A stretch of 35,549 nt of DNA from Cupriavidus pauculus (GTDB lineage Bacteria > Pseudomonadota > Gammaproteobacteria > Burkholderiales > Burkholderiaceae): the NCBI RefSeq assembly GCF_002858765.1, contig NZ_PJRP01000024.1:1-35549 (forward strand), given 5' to 3'. Below, in pieces: positions 1-8,457 of the stretch. The first letter of the stretch is position 1. The number at the start of each line of letters is the position of its first letter. The translations under genes and the position numbers were made by a program. The notes under the pieces are model-generated. The model saw only the letters and a list, made by a program, of their open reading frames with translations, ran no database searches and was not told the origin of the DNA.

Positions 1-127
1 GCGCATCGCCGACTACCCCGTCAATCGCGTCAGCGAACTGCTGCCATGGGCCATGGCTGAGCAGTTCCGCACGACCGCCGCCTGAAAGCAACCCCGTCGT
101 CAAGAACGCTGTCCGTCGGACGGTTAC
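1..127 (+). mobile_element. Right end of an IS66-family insertion sequence (left part outside window)
   Basis: The element consists of the transposase tail (2-85) and, 25 bases after its stop, a terminal-repeat-like sequence at 111-127. Read inward from the end this begins GTAACCGTCCGACGG, which fits the GTAA-type ends known for IS66 elements. The element therefore probably ends at base 127. The next eight bases (TTTTCAGG, 128-135) would be one copy of the 8-bp target duplication usual for IS66, but the other copy lies outside the window. The family assignment rests on the transposase tail; the exact end is inferred. Confidence 0.6.
2..85 (+). CDS. IS66 family transposase (TnpC), C-terminal 27 residues
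   Basis: Only the last 27 codons are in the window, ending at TGA 83-85. The peptide starts RIADYPVNRVSELLPW. This closely resembles the conserved C-terminal segment of IS66 TnpC transposases, where an ..R..ELLPW.. motif lies near the end. TnpC is the DDE transposase of the element and acts with the accessory proteins TnpA and TnpB, which would lie upstream outside the window. Whether the full gene is intact cannot be seen. Confidence 0.7.
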   Translation, partial: RIADYPVNRVSELLPWAMAEQFRTTAA

Positions 128-2559
128 TTTTCAGGCGACATCGGAAGCGTTAGTACAGCAAGAGCACGTTTGGCTTGCCCAACTTTAGACATTGACTGCA
201 ATGAGTATTTCGCAAGTTCCCTCAGAGATTCGAGTAGCCAAGGATGTTGCAGATCTGGGCTTTCGATCCAATTTATGGCCATTTCGAAGAGGTCGGCCGC
301 CTCTGACTCCGACATGCGAACGCTCAGCCGCCCAAGAGTTGCGAAATGCAGTCGCAGTTGATCCTTCGCGTGACTGTGTTCATCGTCGAAGTCTTCCGCC
401 CTGGTTTCAGCTAGCCGTTCAAGCCAGTACTCGACCTGCGCTCGCTCCAGAGCTATAAGTTCACCGCTGACATCAGGCCCCATCTGCGCAATGGCCAAAC
501 GCCCGAAGTACCGGTCAAACGGCTTATCGTAGGGGCTTTGCAACGCTCGAAGCAGCCATGTGTACCACTGAAGGCTCGGCCTAAAGGACACCTCCAGGGC
601 ACGCAGCATGGTGTGCGCACAATAGCTTGCGTGATTAATGCGGGTTGGAACGCCAGTGAATTCGAGGATCTGGTCGAGCTGAAACAGCGGGACCAGCGAT
701 TCTGGAGCAGCCATCGCGACATTCAAGCGTTCGGCCATTCGATATCGGCCAGGCTCAAAAAGCGCGACCATCCCTTGAGCTGACTCGCGGCGCTTGTTGT
801 CCATGCTTTGCGCCGCCTCCATTATGTTGTCCAACTCTCCGGATGGATCAATCTGTAGGTCCTTGAAATCCCTAGCAGCTGGAAGTTCGCGCCAAAGTGA
901 CCACTTCGTAGCGACGACACCACGGCTTATCATGTCCGCCCAGGCGAGGCGGGCCTGAATCCAAAGCGAGGATCGATCCAGACGGTGTGCTTTCTCAAGT
1001 TCCTTAGTGGCTTCCCTTATTAGCTTGGTGGCGGCGGAATAGCGCCCCGCTTCCGCATACAGCGCAGCACGTCGGAGCTTCCAAACCGCCTCGTCCGACT
1101 CAGACTCAGCCTCATCCATGAGCTTCACGACGTCACGTAGATTTCCTCGGTCTCGCGCAAACAGAGCCTTTTGATAGAGAGCATCGAGCCGGCAAGTGAC
1201 ATACAGTTCAGCGTCTGCCTCAATATAGGCTGTCCAGCGCTCGAACATGACGGCATCATAGGAGATCCGAGCATCTCGGAGAAGGGCAATCACAAGATAG
1301 CTTCGTATCTCCATTGCCGTATCAGGCTGACACTCCTCAAGCAACTCTCCGATCGCAGTCACCGCCGTCGCAGTCAGGAAATCTCCTGCCGTCGTTCTCC
1401 TCCAAACGAACTCATAAAGTACCTGTGCGCGCTCCGCACAAGTGAGTACTTTGAGCGCCGCAGGTCGCAAAAGCCACGCTTCGTCTACGTTTATCCCCAG
1501 AGCAGTTCGCAAAGAGTGTGGACATACTAGCCAGCCTGGATATCGGAGCCTGTCACTCTTCCAATTTGCTGCACTTTCCTTCAGGGCATTGGCGCAGAAA
1601 TCGGCATCCTTAGCTGTCCGAGTATATGCATCTCCCCCGGCCCGATTTAATGGATAATTCTGGGACGGAGTAAGTACCCATTCATGCACGGGCCTCGGAC
1701 GCGCGGAATTCAACGCCTCGAAAAAAATCTTCGTTACGCGCTCGTGCTTGTCGGGGGCACCTGCGTCAACGAGCGGTGCGAGATCAATCGGTGTGACGTT
1801 ATGCGCCTCGAAATATCGACGCTTCGCTGCAGAGAGTCCGAAATGGCCAACGAGATAAATGCGTCGTGCTTTACCCCCGAGTTGGTCGCGAACCCAACCG
1901 GCCCACTGCAGGAAATTCGGATCTTCGCCCGAAAAACCGAGCAAGCATAGTTCATTCTCAACAAAAACTTGCCGAGCAAGATTCAGGAACGCGGCGTGTT
2001 TCTCCGGGTAGGTTCGATAGTCTTCTTCCGCGAAGATTAACGGACCTGCGTCGCCTATTGAACCGTGCAACTTCACGATTCTCGGTGCACGCGCATGCGG
2101 GAGATCCGCTTCAAGTGCGACGACGTCGTATCGCGAGTCGACAAGCTCAGCGGTGCGTTCAAGTAGCGTATCCCAGTTTGTGGTCAGCACATCGGCCCAA
2201 GGCAACTTCAACAGCTCTGTATGCAATGCTCCCGGCTGCCAAGCCTTATCCGGAAATCTTGCTCGAATGAAGTCATCGAGAGCGGCCTGTCCGAAATAGG
2301 TCCGATACTCTTCTGCGACACGAAGTGGATTCGCTCGTTCGTAGTCTTTGGCGTTTGCGCCAAGTTGGCCGACCATCTCGTCAATGAGTCCAGACCACAA
2401 TGGTGGAGTCTTAGTATCTAGTCCAGGTCGCACCGCATTACGGCTGAAACCAGCACCCACCATCAACGCGGCGCCTCTCGCAGAGCCATCCCGCCAAAGA
2501 GCTCGACCCAGTTGCTGCAGCGCCGGGTAGTCCGGCAACGTTGTGAGATTGTCGTTCAT
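124..2559 (-). CDS. SIR2-domain protein, probable NAD-degrading defence effector
   Basis: The protein has 811 residues from ATG 2559; an upstream TTG at 2601 in the same frame is possible but less likely. Residues about 28-270 form a SIR2 domain: nucleotide-binding motif MVGAGFSRNA (GAG at 35-37), TTNWD (N128, D130), the KLHGS motif with the candidate catalytic His165, and GFSGEDPN (208-215). The remaining ~540 residues are mostly helical, with TPR-like stretches. SIR2 domains joined to long helical sensor regions are known anti-phage NADases (DSR and related families), so NAD depletion on infection is the best inference; the trigger is unknown. It follows a membrane-protein gene and a CBASS operon on the same strand, 217 bases after the membrane gene, so it may have its own promoter. 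Its stop codon lies inside the IS66 terminal repeat, so the natural C-terminus may have been altered by the insertion. Confidence 0.8.
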   Translation of the reverse strand: MNDNLTTLPDYPALQQLGRALWRDGSARGAALMVGAGFSRNAVRPGLDTKTPPLWSGLIDEMVGQLGANAKDYERANPLRVAEEYRTYFGQAALDDFIRARFPDKAWQPGALHTELLKLPWADVLTTNWDTLLERTAELVDSRYDVVALEADLPHARAPRIVKLHGSIGDAGPLIFAEEDYRTYPEKHAAFLNLARQVFVENELCLLGFSGEDPNFLQWAGWVRDQLGGKARRIYLVGHFGLSAAKRRYFEAHNVTPIDLAPLVDAGAPDKHERVTKIFFEALNSARPRPVHEWVLTPSQNYPLNRAGGDAYTRTAKDADFCANALKESAANWKSDRLRYPGWLVCPHSLRTALGINVDEAWLLRPAALKVLTCAERAQVLYEFVWRRTTAGDFLTATAVTAIGELLEECQPDTAMEIRSYLVIALLRDARISYDAVMFERWTAYIEADAELYVTCRLDALYQKALFARDRGNLRDVVKLMDEAESESDEAVWKLRRAALYAEAGRYSAATKLIREATKELEKAHRLDRSSLWIQARLAWADMISRGVVATKWSLWRELPAARDFKDLQIDPSGELDNIMEAAQSMDNKRRESAQGMVALFEPGRYRMAERLNVAMAAPESLVPLFQLDQILEFTGVPTRINHASYCAHTMLRALEVSFRPSLQWYTWLLRALQSPYDKPFDRYFGRLAIAQMGPDVSGELIALERAQVEYWLERLAETRAEDFDDEHSHAKDQLRLHFATLGRLSVRMSESEAADLFEMAINWIESPDLQHPWLLESLRELAKYSLQSMSKVGQAKRALAVLTLPMSPEK

Positions 2560-2776
2560 ATTCTTATCTCTATCGTTCTTAACTGGCCGAGCACGCGACA
2601 ATGCATACCGAAGCTCAGAACTGGGCAGTTTCCGTTACAACAATGGTAAGCCCCGGTTACTCGGTTAAACTTCCGCGCTCAATAGCGTGCTCTGATAATG
2701 CAGATCATCATTCAGCCAGCTGGAACTTGACCCGCCTGGTGGGAATGACCTACGCTGCCCCTTCCGATCTATGTCC

Positions 2777-3577
2777 TCAACGATTCAACCACAGATTCAT
2801 AATCGTTCCATCGATAAGAAAATAGGAAAGGATCAGCATCACGATCGAGAAACCGGCTCCGAACGCCCCTGAAAATACCTTCGTCAATCGAACAATCCCG
2901 CTCCATAACTTGTTCCCATCTGCAGCAAAATTATTTACTAACGCAATGTAGTGAATCGCCCAACCAATCGAGAACAACAGGACAAGCCATGTACAAGCGA
3001 TGCCGAATCCTTGTGTGATCGCGTAACTACGTCCGTGTTCATCGACAGCATTCAAGTAGAAACCGACAATTCCGTGCTTCGTCATCGCATCGGCAAACCA
3101 TGGAACAATCCTTACCTGCGCCATTCCTAGTAGAATCGTTGAACCCCACGCCATCAGAGCCGAGAAGAGAAAAATTCCGGCCCACTGATACCCCAAAATC
3201 CTTCCTCTCCACAGCGAGAATGCGAAGAAGCATACCGAGAATGCTGCGCTCGAATAGGCGACGTGCAGCCCGGCATCGATGATCTTAGCTGCATGAACTG
3301 CGTACAGATAGATGACCGCTCCGAGCACCACGAAAGCAAAGCCAAGCTCCGGATTGCCGCCGTCGCCTTGACGACTCTTGGCTGAGTTCTGGTAGACGAC
3401 CCTCGTTTCATAGATTGTCCTTGCAGGAGGCTGAGGCAACCCAGAACGATTCGAATCTTTGCTGCTCACAAAAGCAGTGAACAGCGCTCCCATTACTGCT
3501 CCAATAAACGGGCTCAGGAACCAGTCTTTGACGAGCGGGTTTAATGCCCAGGAACTCAACGAACTCCCAACGTCCAT
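2777..3577 (-). CDS. Six-TM integral membrane protein of unknown function
   Basis: The protein has 266 residues. I chose ATG 3577 because AGGAG lies about 11 bases upstream; a longer frame back to a TTG at 3703 adds a basic 42-residue leader with no ribosome site. About six hydrophobic segments are visible, starting near WFLSPFIGAVMGALFTAF and ending with FSIVMLILSYFLI close to the C-terminus. A short hydrophilic loop follows the first segment. I recognise no family. It lies 175 bases after cap3 and 217 bases before the SIR2 gene, all on one strand in a defence island. A role as a membrane partner or pore for the SIR2 protein, or as an accessory of the CBASS operon, is possible but only inferred from position. 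Confidence 0.7.
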   Translation of the reverse strand: MDVGSSLSSWALNPLVKDWFLSPFIGAVMGALFTAFVSSKDSNRSGLPQPPARTIYETRVVYQNSAKSRQGDGGNPELGFAFVVLGAVIYLYAVHAAKIIDAGLHVAYSSAAFSVCFFAFSLWRGRILGYQWAGIFLFSALMAWGSTILLGMAQVRIVPWFADAMTKHGIVGFYLNAVDEHGRSYAITQGFGIACTWLVLLFSIGWAIHYIALVNNFAADGNKLWSGIVRLTKVFSGAFGAGFSIVMLILSYFLIDGTIMNLWLNR

Positions 3578-3752
3578 ACTCCACTTTCTCCTAACACGGT
3601 TGGCGGTTATACGGCGAGCTATCTTTTGATCATCGCGAACTCGCCAGAGCGATGAGATTTCAGATCTGACATATTGTCGGAAGCGTCGATATGGTGCTTC
3701 CAATCGCTTTAGGGTATCGGCGTATATGAATAGTTATCCCTCCGGAAACTGG

Positions 3753-4229
3753 CTAGATTAACCGTGCGCGATGTAACTGCTCTCCGTCGTGAACTCCGAC
3801 GAAGAGGCCGTCGGGAAACGAGGCCTTTCCCACTATGACGAACACCAGCCCAGTCAGATTTGCTCGCGCCGCGCGCGCATGATCAGCCGCGAGATGTAGG
3901 TCAATACCGGACGGAGATGGTGCATGTTCAGGATGAGAGTGCCAGATTCCGACGCAATGACGTCCTTGTGCAAAGTATCGTTCTCGCTCACGTCTAGCCG
4001 CTTCGGGACTGAAAACGACGCCATAGCATGTGGCATTAACGGGCGGCAAGACCGTTGCCCCATCAATGACAATTTCGTCTCGTGTCAAATCAGGGGAGAA
4101 AAGTTGACCCACTGCTTCCCGGTCCCTTTTCCCCAGTTGCCGATGTGAATCAAGGGCCCTGAGCACATCAATTGAGAAGACGATCCGCCACGTTGCCCCG
4201 GGCAATTCAAAAGTATGTGGCTCTATCAT
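3753..4229 (-). CDS. cap3: CBASS Cap3-like JAMM/MPN isopeptidase (left operon)
   Basis: The protein has 158 residues with one JAB/MPN metalloprotease domain. The zinc signature HSHPEHAPSPSGID gives His97, His99, Ser107 and Asp110, and Glu38 (in REAVGQLF) is the likely catalytic glutamate. In type II CBASS, Cap3 cuts the bond that Cap2 makes between the CD-NTase C-terminus and a target, so it opposes or resets priming. The ATG overlaps the cap2 stop by four bases (ATGA), so translation is probably coupled. It is last of the four core genes of this operon. The key residues have the same numbering as in the other Cap3 of this window (13452-13970), although the overall sequences differ. Confidence 0.88.
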   Translation of the reverse strand: MIEPHTFELPGATWRIVFSIDVLRALDSHRQLGKRDREAVGQLFSPDLTRDEIVIDGATVLPPVNATCYGVVFSPEAARRERERYFAQGRHCVGIWHSHPEHAPSPSGIDLHLAADHARAARANLTGLVFVIVGKASFPDGLFVGVHDGEQLHRARLI

Positions 4230-5932
4230 TCCTGGACAATCGTGTACGGCCTGGTAATCATCCTGGAGTCGAAACGCGAACCGTCCGTCGGAACAATAGG
4301 TCGCGGTTTTGCCCCAATGCCGATGTTTTCGAAGAACGCGTTAGAACGTACCCAGGTCCAGATGGCCGAGGTCAAAAGACCGTCATCGAGAATGGACAAC
4401 ACTCGTTCGCCGGCGAAACCGGCCGCCTGCCAGACATCCGCCACCCCGTACGGATGGAAACCAGCACTGCACGCGGGCAAGTTCACTCGCGTATCCTCGG
4501 GCCAGTCGGCCACGTTCACTGCGCTGTCAGCGGGATCAACGCTTGGCCAGTTTTCCTTGGGGTGGATGCCGACAACATGGGCGGCAGCGCAGAATGGTTC
4601 CAGCCAACAAAGTGCGAGCGGAGTACCCGCGACCGCGCTTTCGCGATACCTGCTCAGGAGTGTTCGCACGGAGGTCTCTCCAGTGCATTCCACAATTACG
4701 TCGTACGCCCCAGGCTTACAGCAATCCGCAATGAAAGAGCTGGCGAAAGCATGGAATGCTCGCACTTTGATCTCAGGCACTTCCTTCAATAGCTTTCGGG
4801 CAAGATTGGCTGCCTTGCCAGCGCCAATTGCACTGAGTCCAAGAACGTGCCTCGAACAGTTCTCGGGCTCAAAGGGCTGAACGTCTACGATATCGATGTT
4901 TCCGACGCCAGCGCGAGCTAGTGACTCAATCAGAGGACTCCCGAGAGACCCGCAGCCGAGAACGAGGACCTTGGCCTTTTGCCGAGATGTGAACGTATCC
5001 GACTGATGGTCACGAGAAAGGCTCCACGAAGCGTCGAGGCGGTCCAAACGTATTGGTTCGATGGCCGGAGGCGCTACGAGTGGAAGCACCGGCCTAAAGA
5101 TCTGGTATCCATAGAGCACTGTGCCTTGCACAAGCACAACGATGAACGGACCTTCGCAATCGGAGGCCTTCGCGTTGAGCCATGCAACAACGGAAGTCTG
5201 ACCAAGTGTCAGGCGCTGGACGAGCCCCTCAAGTACAGGAAGCGTCTTCGGCCAAGTTTCCGGCGTCCAGGGCTCGTCCCCGGACATCGGAACAAACAGC
5301 GCCTGTCCCTTCGACATCGCCCCACGCCCGATCTCATGTCGGCGCGCAAAAGAATTCGGATCGCGGTTGCCGCAGCAGACGACTGCAGTCTTCCCCTTAT
5401 TGAACGATGCGAGGGTACCTTCAACCGCGCCAGTAAGTTGCTCGAGGACCACGAAGGTTTTCTGCAGTACCGGCCGTGCGGTACGCCTGCGGTGCTGCCG
5501 AAGACTAAAGCGGCTCCAATATGCGAGCCTTTCGTTTTGGAATTCCCGCTCTATCCAAGTCGCATCCTCACACTTTTCCAGAAACGCCTCGAACGCCGCC
5601 AACACCCGCGTTACGGCCGAGCATGGTTCGTCGTAATCCAACGGATTCTGGACGACGCCGAGACAGACGCGCCCGTCCTCCTCAACGTGAGGCAATACTA
5701 GACAAAGACTCCTGTCGACCTCAATCTGCGCGGGCGTCGAGGGAAAATCTCGCGGTAGTCGAATCTTGATTGGCTTATCCCGAAGCGCAGGGTGATCAAG
5801 GTCGACAAGCCAGGTTCGCGGCTTGTTTGCCGAACCGGGTGTTGTCGCGCGCTTCACATAGGCTGAACCATCGCCGTCAAGCCAAGCCTCTACGGCTTGG
5901 GATGCGGCTTCAAGGGGCGATGGTTGGTTCAA
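4226..5932 (-). CDS. cap2: CBASS Cap2-like E2-E1 fusion (ubiquitin-transfer-like enzyme, left operon)
   Basis: The protein has 568 residues. The N-terminal ~150 form an E2-like (UBC/RWD-type) domain with candidate catalytic Cys90 in DGRVCLGV. A linker region follows. Residues about 318-530 form a ThiF/E1 adenylation domain with GCGSLG (326-331), Asp350 at the end of the second strand, and the candidate E1 cysteine Cys488 in LPACSAGFHPYG. Cap2 enzymes adenylate the C-terminus of the neighbouring CD-NTase and ligate it to a target, which raises signal synthesis. The start appears to be TTG at 5932, six bases after the CD-NTase stop, with only a weak AAGAG upstream; no ATG occurs until far inside the E2 domain. 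Low initiation may keep Cap2 scarce relative to the CD-NTase. Confidence 0.9.
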   Translation of the reverse strand: MNQPSPLEAASQAVEAWLDGDGSAYVKRATTPGSANKPRTWLVDLDHPALRDKPIKIRLPRDFPSTPAQIEVDRSLCLVLPHVEEDGRVCLGVVQNPLDYDEPCSAVTRVLAAFEAFLEKCEDATWIEREFQNERLAYWSRFSLRQHRRRTARPVLQKTFVVLEQLTGAVEGTLASFNKGKTAVVCCGNRDPNSFARRHEIGRGAMSKGQALFVPMSGDEPWTPETWPKTLPVLEGLVQRLTLGQTSVVAWLNAKASDCEGPFIVVLVQGTVLYGYQIFRPVLPLVAPPAIEPIRLDRLDASWSLSRDHQSDTFTSRQKAKVLVLGCGSLGSPLIESLARAGVGNIDIVDVQPFEPENCSRHVLGLSAIGAGKAANLARKLLKEVPEIKVRAFHAFASSFIADCCKPGAYDVIVECTGETSVRTLLSRYRESAVAGTPLALCWLEPFCAAAHVVGIHPKENWPSVDPADSAVNVADWPEDTRVNLPACSAGFHPYGVADVWQAAGFAGERVLSILDDGLLTSAIWTWVRSNAFFENIGIGAKPRPIVPTDGSRFDSRMITRPYTIVQE

Positions 5933-5938
5933 GACTCT

Positions 5939-7159
5939 TTACGCGAGCGTGTTCTTCGAACCGACCGGGGTCGGTGACGTCGGGTTGGACCGAGGCTGGG
6001 TCGGCGCCGTTGCACGAAGGCTTTGGAGCAGACCATTTGTCGCTTTCGTGCTTGCCTTCCATGAATCCACGCCGTGCTGCCCGAATACACGTTGGATGCG
6101 CTGCTCTGATTTACTGTTGTAGTCCTCGTTGAAGAGGAGCTCCAGGTCCGACGTAAGCTGGCCATGCCAAGTGTGAAACTCGCTTGCCCGGAGGCCATCG
6201 TCTTGGTTCCACCGCTCAGCGAAGTTCTCTTGCGGAAGCGCGGGATTGGAGACCCAGAACTTGCCATTCACACGTTGAATTCTATTCGGCAGTTGCTCAA
6301 CTAACTCCAGCACCAGTTCAATCGGGGACGCGAAAGAGTTCCTAGCTCGTGTCCAAAGGTCTTGGTACGCGTGCGTTGCCAACGTCACGAGGATGACCGA
6401 GATGGGCATCGCCTCCTTTCTGGTTTTAGAAATGAGCGGGCCATAGTAATAGTTATCGCGGTGGAGCTTGATGAGCTGCACCGTGCGACGCAGTACGTCG
6501 TCGATACGTACCGGCGTCGTCGGAATCGGGTCGATCCTTGCCTCGTCGAGCGCGATTCCTTCCATTTTCCGGCGCTCGAAGCCGAATCGGAGTTCCGCAA
6601 TATCGCAGAACCACTCCGCGAATTCTTCCGGGTTGGATGGCGTCCACTGGGTCTTCGGATCGCGGACGCGCAGGTCGGTGCCCGTGATCGCCTGGCTACC
6701 AGGCAGCGCCGGAGTGACATCAAAATAAAACGGCTCGCCCGGATAGTTCAATCTCCAGCAGCGCGGTTTGGGCGTTGGCTCGCCGGCGGCGTCATTCAGG
6801 CCCTTCAGCGCGGCCCCAAAATCCGAGAAAAATGTTTCGGAGTCCATCCCATCAAAACGTCCACCAGTTAGCTTGACTACGATGTCGAGGTCAAACTTGG
6901 CGTTCCCACGTGGCGATATTGTCGTCTGTGTCCTCATGGAGCCCTGCACGACAATATGCACGTCGGCGTCCGCCACATCTAGCTTGCGTGCAATCTGCTG
7001 CGCCAGGACCTTATAGTGCTTAGTGGCTCGCTGGAATTCGTCTTTGTCCAGTTCCAACCGCTGAAGCATGGAAACGATGAACTCCTCCCACTGCGCCGTT
7101 TGTCGACGCGCCAGCAGTGAAGCCATGACCGACTTTGAAAGCGAAAGCTTTTGATTCAC
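5939..7159 (-). CDS. cdn: CD-NTase, cyclic oligonucleotide synthase of the left CBASS operon
   Basis: The protein has 406 residues. It shows the nucleotidyltransferase core of cGAS/DncV-like enzymes: GS at 73-74 (VQGSMRTQT), the metal-binding pair Asp90 and Asp92 in KFDLDIVV, and a third carboxylate Asp147 in FYFDVTP. It should make a cyclic di- or trinucleotide in the cytoplasm that activates the adjacent SAVED effector; the nucleotide identity cannot be read from sequence. The start is GTG 7159, supported by GGAGATGG seven bases upstream; the first in-frame ATG (7126) has no such site. The C-terminus is a Pro/Ser/Thr-rich flexible tail ending in SKNTLA, as expected for a tail that Cap2 conjugates. 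It starts 28 bases after the effector gene. Confidence 0.92.
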   Translation of the reverse strand: MNQKLSLSKSVMASLLARRQTAQWEEFIVSMLQRLELDKDEFQRATKHYKVLAQQIARKLDVADADVHIVVQGSMRTQTTISPRGNAKFDLDIVVKLTGGRFDGMDSETFFSDFGAALKGLNDAAGEPTPKPRCWRLNYPGEPFYFDVTPALPGSQAITGTDLRVRDPKTQWTPSNPEEFAEWFCDIAELRFGFERRKMEGIALDEARIDPIPTTPVRIDDVLRRTVQLIKLHRDNYYYGPLISKTRKEAMPISVILVTLATHAYQDLWTRARNSFASPIELVLELVEQLPNRIQRVNGKFWVSNPALPQENFAERWNQDDGLRASEFHTWHGQLTSDLELLFNEDYNSKSEQRIQRVFGQHGVDSWKASTKATNGLLQSLRATAPTQPRSNPTSPTPVGSKNTLA

Positions 7160-7187
7160 TTACCATCTCCAGGGAACCCGTTGCGCG

Positions 7188-8324
7188 TCAGACTTCCTTC
7201 AACGCGAGACTTGTTTCGACAATTTCCGCTTGTGCGACACCATGGGTCTTCAGGCGAACACCCCATGGATATTTGTTAGGCTCACTCTTTTCGTACTGAT
7301 AAACGACGGCTGCTGGGAAGTTTCGAACGTCATAGGCTCCACCGAGCCGCACCGCCAGGCTTGAGGAAGCCGCAACGACAAGATGCACCAATTCCGGATT
7401 GGCACTGGCGACACTCCCCATCGTCTGCAGAAACTGATTTGTGAGTGCTTGCTGTTTGGCTTCAGACCAAAGCGCGTTCGGTACCGGGTTCTGAAGCCTC
7501 AAATGGACAACCGGTAAGCCGCCGAACGTTTCGGCGATCCCCTCATCATCTACCTTGTAGCTCGCTGAAATGGCCACGACGATTTCACGGCATGCTCCGG
7601 GCTTCAGATGCTCCAATCCGCTCACCTCGAAACGTGCACCATCGTCAAGATCGACGAGTTCCTTCCACTTGCGGGCAGTCCGTTCCCAATCCATGAGAGT
7701 GACATGCCCCTCGTCATCAAGAAGCATGCCCACATGAAAGAGGAGCGGTACATGGAGGATGCCTCCAACAACCGTCGAGATATCCGAACGAGAAAAGTCC
7801 TTGCAGCGATTGTTGATGTCGCGCGGAATCCCGTTCAAGTGGTCCGCTAGTACGGCCCGCAGGGAAGCCAGGCTTACAGGCGGATTCAGGCGAGAACGGA
7901 GGTCGACCAGAACGCTCTCGGGCTGGCCAATCAAACGGCTAGGAATCGCATCCTTCAGTGGCGCATCGGATGTATCCACGAGTCCCCGCAACTCCAGGAC
8001 AACAATGCGCTTTCGCTCCGCTTGCCGTTGCGCTCTCCGGTGGCAGACAACGGCGAACCCAGCTCCGCCGACCGCCATTAAAAAACCACCTATTGCAACC
8101 AGGATGGAAATCCATCCCGGCGTGCCCGAGGGATTGGAAAGTTCGAAGGACACTTCGCCCCACGGAGTGTTGGAAGCTCGAACGGCAACGAGCCAGCTCG
8201 CCGTGGCAGCGATAACGAGTGCGAGACCACAGTTCATGATCCGCAGCCCCACGTTTACGGGCCGAAGGATCCAATCTACGAACCTGTCCACAACGCGAAC
8301 CAACCATTTCAAAACGCCGTTCAT
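7188..8324 (-). CDS. cap14: 2TM-SAVED membrane effector, Cap14 type (left CBASS operon)
   Basis: The protein has 378 residues. Two hydrophobic segments lie at about 31-48 and 72-94, joined by a ~23-residue polar loop and followed by a basic stretch (HRRAQRQAERKR). The rest matches a SAVED domain. Its typical C-terminal pattern is visible as LVHLVVAASSSLAVRLGG followed by AAVVYQYEKSE; the same pattern occurs in the HNH-SAVED protein of the right operon. Known 2TM-SAVED effectors (Cap14) bind a CD-NTase product through SAVED and then disrupt the inner membrane, killing the infected cell. It is the first gene of the operon, transcribed away from the shared control region. The ribosome site before ATG 8324 is weak. 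Confidence 0.85.
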   Translation of the reverse strand: MNGVLKWLVRVVDRFVDWILRPVNVGLRIMNCGLALVIAATASWLVAVRASNTPWGEVSFELSNPSGTPGWISILVAIGGFLMAVGGAGFAVVCHRRAQRQAERKRIVVLELRGLVDTSDAPLKDAIPSRLIGQPESVLVDLRSRLNPPVSLASLRAVLADHLNGIPRDINNRCKDFSRSDISTVVGGILHVPLLFHVGMLLDDEGHVTLMDWERTARKWKELVDLDDGARFEVSGLEHLKPGACREIVVAISASYKVDDEGIAETFGGLPVVHLRLQNPVPNALWSEAKQQALTNQFLQTMGSVASANPELVHLVVAASSSLAVRLGGAYDVRNFPAAVVYQYEKSEPNKYPWGVRLKTHGVAQAEIVETSLALKEV

Positions 8325-8358
8325 GCGAATTCCGAAAGCCGTGGGTGACGCACGAAAT

Positions 8359-8457
8359 CATACTATATATTGTGTCATATATGGCATTTCATACTATATA
8401 TCGCTATTTTCGATATGTCCGGCGGGTAAATGTTAGGACATACTCTGCCTGTATGTC
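8359..8457. promoter_or_regulatory. Operator-like array between divergent CBASS operons
   Basis: This is an AT-rich stretch just upstream of the left effector gene. It holds a 12-bp direct repeat CATACTATATAT (8359-8370 and 8390-8401) with the palindrome CATATATG (8376-8383) between the copies. Next come three TATGTC half-sites in alternating orientation: TATGTCC 8414-8420, GGACATA 8436-8442, and GTATGTC 8451-8457. The first two form an inverted repeat with centres 22 bp apart, about two helical turns. This looks like a promoter with binding sites for a regulator, serving the left operon and perhaps both. No regulator gene is adjacent. Confidence 0.45.

Noticed and set aside
2602..2776. Plus-strand small ORF (2601-2825) between the SIR2 and membrane genes
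   Set aside because: No ribosome site, overlaps the membrane gene end, and composition is not protein-like.
4172..5769. Several plus-strand frames of 200-240 residues opposite cap2
   Set aside because: Antisense to a gene with clear E1 and E2 motifs; Arg-rich shadows.
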